56,435 nucleotides of DNA from positions 1-56,435 of the forward strand of contig VGES01000023.1 of NCBI GenBank assembly GCA_016869765.1, in the 5' to 3' direction. Under the pieces are notes generated by a model. That model made no database searches, had not been told where the DNA came from, and saw only the letters and a list, made by a program, of their open reading frames with translations. This document shows positions 16,366 to 24,140 of the stretch, one piece after another (positions within the stretch are counted from its first letter, which is position 1; each line of letters starts with the position of its first letter). The DNA comes from Alphaproteobacteria bacterium. Its GTDB lineage: Bacteria; Pseudomonadota; Alphaproteobacteria; SHVP01. The position numbers and the translations under genes are program-made.

Positions 16366-18033
16366 ATGGACGACGCGACGATCTGGCGAACGCCCCCGGA
16401 CGTATCGCGAGAGTACGTCGACGGCCGCTTCGGTCAGACTCACCTGCGCATCAATCGACCGGCAGCGGAGACCCGGGTTCCTCTGCTCTGCCTTCATTCC
16501 ACCGGCTTCTCCGGGCGAATGTTTGCGGCCCTGCTCGCCGATCTGGCGCGCGATCGCCTGGCGATCGCGCCCGATTCGCCGGGGTATGGCGAATCCGATC
16601 CGCCGCCGGCACCCACCACGATCCAAGACATCGCGATGGCTCATGGCGAACTGATCGACGGTCTTGGTCTGTCGCAGGTCGACGTGCTCGGGTATCACGG
16701 CGGCACGAAGACGGCCGTCGAACTCGCGCTACAGCGCCCGCGCCAGGTTCGGCGCGTACTCCTGGTCGGGGCGCCCGTCCCAAACGATGAAGAACGGGCG
16801 CGCCAGCGCGCGGCGTTCTTGCGTCCTGACTACGCCCGCGACGGCGGCCATCTGCAGCGGCGCTGGCAGTGGGCGCTTCCGTTTCGCCGACCCGACGTAC
16901 CGCTGATATCGTTGTCAAAATCGTTGGCCGAAACACTTCGACCTGGTCCTCGCGCCTGGTGGGGCTCGCGCGCCAACTATGACTATCGTCTGGAAACGAA
17001 GGTTCCCCAGCTCCCACAGCCCCACCTCGTGCTCAACCCGGACGATGACCTGACGGCACAGACGCGACGCCTGCAGGCAAGCCTCGGGGCGAAGGGCCGG
17101 TACCGCGAACTTCCCGAATGGGCGCATTGGCGACTCGACACCCGAGCCCCGCAATTCGCGGGTTGGGTCCGCGAGTTCTTGGATAGCGGATTGCCGGCGC
17201 CCTCGTCGTCCTGGCGTCTACCGCGGGTCGCCACCCCACCCCTCACGGTTCGACGCCTTTTTGTCGAGACGCCGCTCGGTCGCGTGCACTTGAGGCTGGC
17301 TCAGCCGGAGGTGCCGCTCGCCCGTCCGCTCATTCTCCTGCATATCAGCACGCTGTCGTCTCGCGTATACGAGGCGCTGCTGCCCGAGATGGGGCGGGAC
17401 CGCGTCGTCGTTGCGATCGATACCCCAGGGTTCGGCGAGTCCGAGGCCCCGGCCGAGCGACCCTCGATCGAGTTCTACGCCACCGTCGCCGACCACGTGA
17501 TCAGGGCGCTCGATCTCGGCACCGTCGACGTCATGGGCTATCACACCGGTTCGGTGATCGCGGTGGAACTCGCGCGGCAACGCGGTCCGGGGGTGGCGCA
17601 TGTCGTCATGATTTCAGCGCCGATTTTCACCCGCGAGGAGATCGCCGAACGTCACGTCCGCAATGGCCCCGAACTCCTCGAAGAAGATGGTTCGCACCTT
17701 ACACGTCGCTGGCGGCGAACGTTGTCGTTCTATGGCCCGCGCGTGAGCGACCAGATCATCGAGCGCAACTTCGCCGAAGCCATACGCGGCGGCCCGATGG
17801 CCCATTGGGGCCATTTCGCGGTCTATGATTACCCGCTTGCCGAACGCATGCCCGACCTCGACCAGCCGACACTGATCCTACGCCCGGACGACGATTGCGC
17901 CGAGATGACGCTTCGCGCCGATGGGCTTCTGCGTCGTGGCAGGATTCTCGATTGTCCGGAATACGGGTTCGACTTTCTCGATGTGCGAACCCGCGAGGTC
18001 GCCAACACCTTGCGGACGTTTTTCGCCAGTTAA
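16366..18033 (+). CDS. Double alpha/beta-hydrolase-fold protein lacking nucleophile serines
   Basis: The 555 residues hold two complete alpha/beta-hydrolase-fold units (about 18-275 and 295-553) joined by a Pro/Ser-rich linker. The nucleophile elbow, normally G-x-S-x-G, reads GYHGG at 109-113 and GYHTG at 391-395, so Ser is His in both. A candidate acid lies in NPDDD (about 225) and RPDDD in each half. A C-terminal His is visible only in the first (PEWAHW). Each half also has DG(G/S)HLxRRW (159 and 441). Such changes suggest a non-hydrolytic enzyme, unusual chemistry or a binding role. The gene is coupled to the GlcG-like gene and has a distant homologue at 24141. Confidence 0.85.
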   Translation: MDDATIWRTPPDVSREYVDGRFGQTHLRINRPAAETRVPLLCLHSTGFSGRMFAALLADLARDRLAIAPDSPGYGESDPPPAPTTIQDIAMAHGELIDGLGLSQVDVLGYHGGTKTAVELALQRPRQVRRVLLVGAPVPNDEERARQRAAFLRPDYARDGGHLQRRWQWALPFRRPDVPLISLSKSLAETLRPGPRAWWGSRANYDYRLETKVPQLPQPHLVLNPDDDLTAQTRRLQASLGAKGRYRELPEWAHWRLDTRAPQFAGWVREFLDSGLPAPSSSWRLPRVATPPLTVRRLFVETPLGRVHLRLAQPEVPLARPLILLHISTLSSRVYEALLPEMGRDRVVVAIDTPGFGESEAPAERPSIEFYATVADHVIRALDLGTVDVMGYHTGSVIAVELARQRGPGVAHVVMISAPIFTREEIAERHVRNGPELLEEDGSHLTRRWRRTLSFYGPRVSDQIIERNFAEAIRGGPMAHWGHFAVYDYPLAERMPDLDQPTLILRPDDDCAEMTLRADGLLRRGRILDCPEYGFDFLDVRTREVANTLRTFFAS

Positions 18034-18046
18034 GGCCGCGTCCGAT

Positions 18047-18670
18047 TTAGCGTGAGATCGCCATGCCCCGTTTGACGCCCGGGCGCTGCCCGACCAGATC
18101 GAACCAACGCGCGATGTTGGCGTAGGGCCGGAACCCGTCGGGCAGGCGCTGCACCGAGGTGGCCATCAGGGGAAAGGTGAGCGCGTCGGCGAGGCTGAAC
18201 TCGCTCCCCGCCAAATAGGGAACAGCCCCGAGCCGAAGATCAATTGCGTGCAAGGCGCGTTTGGCCTCCGACACGACGAACCCCGTCGCCTCGCTGACGT
18301 CCGACTTGGCCCGCAAAGTGGTGAAATATTGGACCGCCAAGTTCGGCGTGAGGTCGGTGGCCGTCACTGCGGCATAGATATAGGCCTCGGTTCGGGCTCG
18401 CGGGTCGGTGGGGAGGAGCCGACCAGTCTTCTCGGCCAGGTAGAGGCCGATCGCCAGGCTTTGGAACACCGTGATTGGTTTGCCGTCGGGCCCCTCGGTA
18501 TCGACGATCGCGGGAAGTTTCCCTTGCGGATGAATGGCCCGGTATTCAGGGGAATCCTTGAACGGGTCGCCGGATTTGAGCTCGTGCACGCGGTAAGCCA
18601 GGCCCAGTTCCTCCAAGACGATCGCCACTTTCTGGCCGTTGGCGGTGCGGATCAGATAGAAATCGATCAT
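18047..18670 (-). CDS. Glutathione S-transferase family protein
   Basis: The start is ATG 18670 (MIDFYLIRTANGQKV); the extension upstream lacks family features. The 207 residues have an N-terminal thioredoxin-like domain with the glutathione-binding GKLPAIVD and FQSLAIGLYLAE segments and an all-helical C-terminal domain (YLAGSEFSLADAL). It resembles the YfcG/Ure2p-like group, in which an Asn/Thr near the N-terminus replaces catalytic Tyr/Ser. Substrate unknown; GSTs are common in xenobiotic or lignin-type aryl-ether metabolism. It is convergent with the preceding gene and divergent from the next. Confidence 0.88.
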   Translation of the reverse strand: MIDFYLIRTANGQKVAIVLEELGLAYRVHELKSGDPFKDSPEYRAIHPQGKLPAIVDTEGPDGKPITVFQSLAIGLYLAEKTGRLLPTDPRARTEAYIYAAVTATDLTPNLAVQYFTTLRAKSDVSEATGFVVSEAKRALHAIDLRLGAVPYLAGSEFSLADALTFPLMATSVQRLPDGFRPYANIARWFDLVGQRPGVKRGMAISR

Positions 18671-18759
18671 GCCCTCGTGACCTCGTGGGAAAGCCCTTGC
18701 CGGGGTCCGCATCCCATCGCAGGATGCCCGCCGGAACAAGACCTTAGGGAGGTTTTTCC

Positions 18760-20334
18760 ATGACGTATACCCGCGCTTCGCGCCGGGTCGGCCAGCTCCT
18801 GGGAGCCGTGGCCGTTTCCGCATTGCTAGCACCTACGACGCTGCCGTCCACCGCCAGCGCCGAAACGATTCGTGCCGCCGTCCGTGGCATGCCGCCGGGC
18901 GAAGGTAATCCTTATACCGGTCGTGGCATTCCGCACGTGTTCATGTGGTCGTCGATGTTCGACTACATGGTCGAGATGGACGCGCAGGGCAATCCACTGC
19001 CGGGCGTGGCCGAGTCGTGGAAGAACATCGACAAGGACACCTGGCAGTTCACGCTTCGCCCGAACGTGACGTACACGAACGGCGAGAAACTCAACGCCCA
19101 GGCCGTCAAGGCAACGATGGATTGGCTGGTCAAGACCGACCCGGGCAAGGCTTCGGTCACCGGCCGCGACATGGTCACCGTCGTGCGCGAGGTCAACGTG
19201 ATCAGCGACACGGTGGTCGAGATCAAGACCGTGACGCCCAATCCGATCGCACCCAAGCGCATGGGTGCGGTGGCGATCACGCCGGCCAAGGCCTGGGCCG
19301 ACATGGGCCCGGCGGCATTTGCCAAAGCGCCCGCGACCGCCGGCCCCTACAAGATCGTCTATTTCAAGCCGGGCGAAGGCGAGGTCGAGGCCTATCCGGG
19401 CTCGTGGCGCAAGATCACGGGCAACGTCGATCGCATCCGCTACATCGAAATCCCCGAGCCGCCGGCGCGCGTCGCCGCGCTGCAGGGTGGGCAGGTCGAG
19501 ATTGACGTCCAGACCTCGATCGACGCGCTCGATCAACTGCGTCGTGCCGGCTTCTCGGTCGATATCGGCGCCCCGCCTCGGACCATCGGGCTTTCCCTGG
19601 TGACGATGCGGAAGAAGGATGCCCAGTCCAAGGCCGAACCGATCAGCGGTCCGCTCAAGGACGTTCGCGTTCGCCGCGCACTCAACCACGCGATCAACAA
19701 GGACGCGATCGTCCAGAACATCTTCAAGGGCGCGGGCGCGGCCGTCGGTCAGATGGCGACTCGCACGTCGTTCGGCTTCAACCCGGACATCAAGCCCTAC
19801 GCTTACGATCCGGCGCTCGCCAAGAAGATGCTGGGCGAGGCGGGTTTCCCCAACGGCTTCGAGCTCGAGGGGCGGGCGTCGGCCGGCAATGCGACGTTCG
19901 ATCTCCTCTACCAGTCGGGGGTCCAGGACCTGCAAGCCGTCGGTGTGCGGGTCAAATTCCAAAGCCAACCGTTCCCGGAATGGCTCAAGCATTGGCTGGC
20001 GGGCGACTGGCCCTACGACATGTTCGGCTTTGGCACCGATCTGACCTCGACCTTGGACGCGAGCCAATCGTTCAAGGACTACGCCTCGTGCCTGAAGGAG
20101 TCGCCTTACTACTGCAACGAGGCCGAAGTCCCCTTGATCAACGCGGCGTTGTCCGAGTTCGATCAGGACAAGCGCAAGAAGCTGTTGCAGGATCTCTTGA
20201 AGATCAACGCCGAGAATGCGCCGATCATCTTCCTGGCGGAGGGTGGCGAACCTGTGGCCTATACCAGCAAGCTGCGCAACTTCAAGCAGGCCAACACCGT
20301 GTTCAACTGGCACGAGATGGTGTTGCAACGGTAG
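18760..20334 (+). CDS. Orphan family-5 periplasmic substrate-binding protein (copy 1)
   Basis: This 524-residue SBP_bac_5 protein starts after AGGGAGG. The signal peptide ends near residue 33 (TASA-ET). The mature protein begins AAVRGMPPGEGNPYTGRGIP and contains WQFTLRPNVTYTNGEKLNA. There is no permease or ATPase gene nearby. It shares many exact segments (GNPY(T/S)G, FNWHEMVLQR-type end, PYYCNEAEVPLINAA) with the protein at 21218, so the pair arose by duplication. It may dock onto an ABC permease encoded elsewhere, or onto the one at 10141-12056. A terminator follows at once. Confidence 0.92.
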   Translation: MTYTRASRRVGQLLGAVAVSALLAPTTLPSTASAETIRAAVRGMPPGEGNPYTGRGIPHVFMWSSMFDYMVEMDAQGNPLPGVAESWKNIDKDTWQFTLRPNVTYTNGEKLNAQAVKATMDWLVKTDPGKASVTGRDMVTVVREVNVISDTVVEIKTVTPNPIAPKRMGAVAITPAKAWADMGPAAFAKAPATAGPYKIVYFKPGEGEVEAYPGSWRKITGNVDRIRYIEIPEPPARVAALQGGQVEIDVQTSIDALDQLRRAGFSVDIGAPPRTIGLSLVTMRKKDAQSKAEPISGPLKDVRVRRALNHAINKDAIVQNIFKGAGAAVGQMATRTSFGFNPDIKPYAYDPALAKKMLGEAGFPNGFELEGRASAGNATFDLLYQSGVQDLQAVGVRVKFQSQPFPEWLKHWLAGDWPYDMFGFGTDLTSTLDASQSFKDYASCLKESPYYCNEAEVPLINAALSEFDQDKRKKLLQDLLKINAENAPIIFLAEGGEPVAYTSKLRNFKQANTVFNWHEMVLQR

Positions 20335-20358
20335 TGCTTCGGCAATGATTGCCGATCC

Positions 20359-20389
20359 AGGGCCCGGCTAACCACCGGGCCCTTTTTTT
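20359..20389 (+). terminator. Rho-independent terminator
   Basis: An eight-base stem (GGGCCCGG 20360-20367 with CCGGGCCC 20375-20382) with a seven-base loop is followed by seven T. It lies 25 bases past the stop of the binding-protein gene, so that gene is expressed alone. Confidence 0.9.
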
Positions 20390-20421
20390 GGCTCGAACGG
20401 TCGGCTCTCGCCACCGTCAGG

Positions 20422-20626
20422 GTGGGTGCGCAAATTGCCGCGTTTCGAGAAGAAGTGCACCGCGAGATCGCGGCCTTGCGCGGCGAGGTTGGATCGGGAG
20501 ATCGCGGCACTTCGTCAGGAAATGAATCAACGTTTCGATCGCATGCAAGGCCGCCTAACGATCCGACTCGGGGCGCTACTGGTCGTCGCTATTGGCGCCC
20601 GCACGACCCTCCAGAGACCGACCTAG
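20422..20626 (+). pseudogene. Frameshifted remnant of a coiled-coil, membrane-anchored small protein
   Basis: One frame (from GTG 20422) reads QIAAFREEVHREIAALRGEV and then loses sense. The frame one base later reads DREIAALRQEMNQRFDRMQ, a 12-residue hydrophobic stretch (LGALLVVAIGA) and a stop at 20626. Removing one T near 20494 joins them into a single heptad-patterned protein with a C-terminal helix, similar in layout to DUF1640-type coiled-coil proteins. No plausible start lies upstream of 20422, because the terminator of the preceding gene occupies that space, so the 5' end also seems lost. Confidence 0.5.
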
Positions 20627-21105
20627 GACGAACCAGCGCGCCGTTCCATGTCCGCGACCCAGCCCTCGCGATGTGGCGCCCAGAACTTGATGTCGGTGCG
20701 GACGCGCTCGAATAGCCACCGCCCGGAACGGCGGACGTAGACATCGTCGTAATAGCCGAGGATCCAGTACGCGACCTTCTCGCCGTTCTCGACCCGCGTC
20801 GACGGGCAGGTCACCCACCAGTTTCCGCGTGCCCGATCGCCATCGATCGTAATGATCGGATTGGTCACGAGGTGCGCGATAAACGCTGGTTTGGCCGGCT
20901 GAAAGAACGCACGAATGGCGTCGCGACCCTGGCAACGGACCTTGCCGTCGGCGGTCTCCCAAATGCCATCTTCGGTGAACATCTGAGCGATTGCCTCGGC
21001 GTCGAACGGGGCATCGCATGCCACGCAGTAACGGGCCTTCAACTGCTGGATATCCTCGATGGCTTCAAGCCGAGCCACTGCGTCTTCCGTGGTTTGGCTA
21101 TTCAT
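20623..21105 (-). CDS. NTF2-fold SnoaL-like protein
   Basis: The start is ATG 21105 (MNSQTTEDAVARLEAIEDIQ), since the upstream extension is shadow. The 160 residues match the SnoaL_4 pattern: a leading helix with LKARYCVACD, then FTEDGIWE, GRDAIRAFF, and a beta-rich second half with GNWWVTCPS and a YYDD(V/I)YVRR stretch. Members include ring-hydroxylating dioxygenase small-subunit-like folds and dehydratases; function unknown. It is divergent from the second orphan binding protein, sharing a 112-base promoter region, and its end touches the frameshifted coiled-coil remnant. Confidence 0.82.
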   Translation of the reverse strand: MNSQTTEDAVARLEAIEDIQQLKARYCVACDAPFDAEAIAQMFTEDGIWETADGKVRCQGRDAIRAFFQPAKPAFIAHLVTNPIITIDGDRARGNWWVTCPSTRVENGEKVAYWILGYYDDVYVRRSGRWLFERVRTDIKFWAPHREGWVADMERRAGSS

Positions 21106-21217
21106 TGTCACGGTCCCGTTGACGGTGCGCATTGTACCCGCTGTTGCATTGCCCGGGCACGGAAAAGCACGGACAATGGAGCCGTTCGCTACAGGTGAAA
21201 AACAGGGAGGCCTAGCG

Positions 21218-22774
21218 ATGGGTGCGTTTGGACAAGTATCGAGGTTGGCGGGCGCAACGTTGCTCGCGGGTTCGATGGTCATCGGGGTGGCGCAAGCCGA
21301 AACCCTGAGGGTGGGCGTGCGTGAGTTTGCGGTAGGCAAAGGAAATCCTTACTCGGGTTGCATATGCACGCCGTCGGTTTTCGTTTGGTCGGCGGTTTAC
21401 GAGCAACTGACGCTGATCGACGAGACGGGGGACGTGAAGCCGTTCCTAACGACCGGCTGGCAGAACACCGCGCCTGACACCTGGCAATTCAAGCTTCGCC
21501 CCAATCTCAAGTTCTCCAACGGCGAAGCGCTCAACGCCGAGGCCGTCGTCGCGGCCTACGAGTGGATGACCACATCGGAAGGCAAGGCGACGTCGCAGGG
21601 CCAGCAGTACGGTCAGTTCGTGTCCTCGATCCGGGCGGTCGATGAGACGACGGTCGAGATCAAGACGCCGCAGCCAAACCCGATTCTGCCGCGCAACTTG
21701 CAGTCGTTTTCGATCGTGCCCAAGAAGGCTTGGGCTGACCAAGGGGTCGCAGGCTTTACACAGAAACCGATCGGAAGCGGTCCTTATGTCGTCGAGTTCG
21801 CTCGTGACCGTGCCATCGCGACGCCGTTTGCCGGCTCGTGGAAGGCGCGCAAGAATGTCGATCGCATCGAGGTAATCGAACTTCCCGAGGGCCCCGCCCG
21901 AGCGCAGGCGCTGGTCTCGGGACAAATCGATCTCGACGTTGCTCTGTCACGGGACGCGATCGATCAGGCCAACGCGTCGGGGATGAAGACCTTTACACGA
22001 CCGGCGACGCGGACTCTCGGCATCACCCTCGTCTCTGTGCGCAAGAAGGTGGCTGGCGGCCCGTCGGAGACTACCGAAGGACCGTTTAAGGATGTTCGCG
22101 TCCGGCAGGCCGTCAACTACGCGGTGGACAAGGACACGATCGTCAAGAATATCTTCCGCGGCGCCGGCCGGCCAGCGAGCCAGGCGGCGACATCGAAGAC
22201 GTACGGTTACAACGAGGCGGTGAAGCCCTACGCCCACGACCCCGATCGGGCCAAGCGGCTGTTGACCGAGGCGGGATTTGCCAACGGCTTCGACCTCGAG
22301 ATTCGGGCCATCACGACGGATGCGACGATTGCGCTCGTCTATCAATCGGCGGTGCAAGACCTCAACAAAGTGGGCATTCGCACCAAACTGATCTCTCAGA
22401 CCTTCGCCGACTGGCAGCGGCCATGGATCGCCGGAGATTGGGCCTGGGACGCTTTCGGTATCGGGCATGACCTGACGGCGACGATGGATGCCCTGCGAGC
22501 GTTCGATACCTTCTCGTCGTGCCTAAAGGGTAACCGCCAAGCCCCTTACTATTGCAATCAGGATGAGATGAAGTTGATCACCGCTGTGCAGGGAGAGTTC
22601 GACGCAGAGAAACGCAAGAAGATGCTGGGCGAACTTCTCGAGATGAATGCCAAGAACGCCCCGATCCTCTTCCTCGTCGAGTTCGATGAAATCATGGGAT
22701 TCAACCCCAAGATCCGGAACTTCAAGCACGTGAACTTGTGGGTTCCCTACGACGAACTCGAAGTCGGTCGCTAA
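21218..22774 (+). CDS. Orphan family-5 periplasmic substrate-binding protein (copy 2)
   Basis: I place the start at ATG 21218 (MGAFGQVSRLAG) after CAGGGAGG; the open frame upstream is non-coding. The 518 residues begin with a signal peptide (cleavage near AQA-ET), followed by GKGNPYSGCICTPSVF, where the Cys pair is absent from the paralogue at 18760. The same overall SBP_bac_5 fold and the same PYYCNQDE segment near the C-terminus show shared ancestry. Divergence elsewhere suggests a different ligand. No transporter genes adjoin, and a terminator follows. Confidence 0.92.
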   Translation: MGAFGQVSRLAGATLLAGSMVIGVAQAETLRVGVREFAVGKGNPYSGCICTPSVFVWSAVYEQLTLIDETGDVKPFLTTGWQNTAPDTWQFKLRPNLKFSNGEALNAEAVVAAYEWMTTSEGKATSQGQQYGQFVSSIRAVDETTVEIKTPQPNPILPRNLQSFSIVPKKAWADQGVAGFTQKPIGSGPYVVEFARDRAIATPFAGSWKARKNVDRIEVIELPEGPARAQALVSGQIDLDVALSRDAIDQANASGMKTFTRPATRTLGITLVSVRKKVAGGPSETTEGPFKDVRVRQAVNYAVDKDTIVKNIFRGAGRPASQAATSKTYGYNEAVKPYAHDPDRAKRLLTEAGFANGFDLEIRAITTDATIALVYQSAVQDLNKVGIRTKLISQTFADWQRPWIAGDWAWDAFGIGHDLTATMDALRAFDTFSSCLKGNRQAPYYCNQDEMKLITAVQGEFDAEKRKKMLGELLEMNAKNAPILFLVEFDEIMGFNPKIRNFKHVNLWVPYDELEVGR

Positions 22775-22798
22775 CAGCCCCGCGGACTAGGTTCTAGG

Positions 22799-22830
22799 GT
22801 CGCGCCCTGCTTGGGCGCGGCCTTTTTCTT
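22799..22830 (+). terminator. Rho-independent terminator
   Basis: A stem of seven bases (CGCGCCC 22801-22807 with GGGCGCG 22813-22819, extendable by two) with a five-base loop is followed by TTTTTCTT. It lies just after the second orphan binding-protein gene. Confidence 0.85.
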
Positions 22831-22924
22831 CTGATGTCATGACAGGTTGTCGCGACACCATGGCGTCCCGGCACGCCCCTCCCCTATACTTTTCGTCACG
22901 ACCGTGTCGAACAGGGAGACGCGA

Positions 22925-24058
22925 ATGCGCTTAGGAACGCTAGCCGGCCAACACCAGCACGCCATGATGGCGAAGATGGACCACGACGACGTCGCTCGTC
23001 AGTCCTTCGTCTCGAACTTCATGCGGGACGTGAACACGACTCTGCACGCGGGATTGGGGCACCTGTGTGATCCTCCGGGGACCCCCGCCTCGCTCGACCA
23101 AGTCATTGGTCAGCGCAAACGGATCCTCGCCGATTCCTACGGCCAGATGTGGTCGAGCCTGCGTCGCATCGGTCGCGAGATGCACACCGACGTGGTCGGG
23201 CCGGCCGTCGAACGGCAGTTGCCTGAGCTGATCGACCGCGCACGCCGGTTGCGGGATTCCAATCGCAAGCTCGGTTCGCTGTCCCTCGACCCTTCGATCC
23301 GCGCGCCGCGCTACAACACCGAGATCGAGATTCACATCAAGCCGGGCGGATATCACACCGACCTGACCGAGGACGACGTGTTCGCTGGCGCCGAGTACGA
23401 ACGCACCACGTATATGAACTCGGCCGGTGCCCTCGGGCCGATCCAGGATGGGCTGGGGCGCGACACCGCCCGGTGGGTCAAGCGCAACTACCCGACGTTG
23501 AAGCCGAAACGAATCCTCGAAATGGGCTGCACGACCGGCCAGTCGACCCTGGGTTGGGTCGATGAGTTTCCGGACGCCGAAGTCTACGCCATCGACGTCG
23601 GCGCCCCGGTGCTGCGATATGCCCACGCACGGGCCGAAGCCCTCGGTCGTCGGGTTCACTTCGCGCAGCAAGATGCCGAGAAAACCCGTTTCCCGGACAA
23701 CCATTTCGACATCGTCTGCAGCCACGCCATGATCCACGAAACCTCGGTCAAGGCGATGCACAGCATCCTGCGCGAGACGTTGCGCATCCTGAAGCCGGGC
23801 GGCCTCATGGCCCACAACGATGGCACACCGTTTCGTGACCTGGACCCCCTCGGTCGTGTCGTCCCCGACTGGGACACCCATTACAACGCAGAACCGTTCA
23901 TCACGACCCTGCGCGCGACCGACCTCACCAAATGGGCGGTGGCGGCCGGATGGAACGCGAAGCGGGTGCGAAACGGCTACAGTCACGAAGGCCCGACCAA
24001 AGGCCAGCAGATCAACGTCATCGGAGGCGCTGGCTACATACTGATCGGAGAGAAATAG
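22925..24058 (+). CDS. SAM-dependent methyltransferase with a long conserved N-terminal region (copy 1)
   Basis: The start is ATG 22925 after GGGAG. The 377 residues have an N-terminal region (1-185) unlike standard methyltransferase add-ons, then a class I Rossmann domain with motif I ILEMGCTTGQS (198-208), YAIDVGAP, AQQDAEK and LRILKPGG. The N-terminal part shares patterned identity with the protein at 27407: QMWSSL near 75, PRY at 128, then H(I/N)(K/Q)PGGY and DDV(F/Y)AGA. The acceptor is unknown. The next gene follows an 82-base gap that contains a strong hairpin. Confidence 0.85.
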   Translation: MRLGTLAGQHQHAMMAKMDHDDVARQSFVSNFMRDVNTTLHAGLGHLCDPPGTPASLDQVIGQRKRILADSYGQMWSSLRRIGREMHTDVVGPAVERQLPELIDRARRLRDSNRKLGSLSLDPSIRAPRYNTEIEIHIKPGGYHTDLTEDDVFAGAEYERTTYMNSAGALGPIQDGLGRDTARWVKRNYPTLKPKRILEMGCTTGQSTLGWVDEFPDAEVYAIDVGAPVLRYAHARAEALGRRVHFAQQDAEKTRFPDNHFDIVCSHAMIHETSVKAMHSILRETLRILKPGGLMAHNDGTPFRDLDPLGRVVPDWDTHYNAEPFITTLRATDLTKWAVAAGWNAKRVRNGYSHEGPTKGQQINVIGGAGYILIGEK

Positions 24059-24066
24059 CGCACGTA

Positions 24067-24140
24067 TTCGTCGGGACGGTGGGTCTCCAGGGTGACCGTC
24101 CCGACGAAAGCAAACAAGAAACCGGAAAAAGGAGACCCAC
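24067..24140 (+). promoter_or_regulatory. Leader hairpin whose loop is complementary to the downstream Shine-Dalgarno sequence
   Basis: A perfect 14-bp stem (24067-24080 with 24095-24108) encloses a 14-base loop (24081-24094). The bases GTGGGTCTCC at 24079-24088, eight of them in the loop, are the exact complement of GGAGACCCAC at 24131-24140, which is the ribosome-binding site and the bases up to the ATG. Pairing would give a pseudoknot that hides the ribosome-binding site of the double alpha/beta-fold gene. There is no T-tract, so it is not a simple terminator. Regulatory function is inference. Confidence 0.55.

Noticed and set aside
18826-20328. 500-residue open frame on the minus strand
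   Set aside because: Antisense to the binding protein at 18760, which has signal peptide, ribosome-binding site and terminator.
24067-24108. Hairpin as a rho-independent terminator
   Set aside because: No T-tract follows (AAGCAAACAAG), and the loop pairs with the next gene's ribosome-binding site, so I list it as a leader element.
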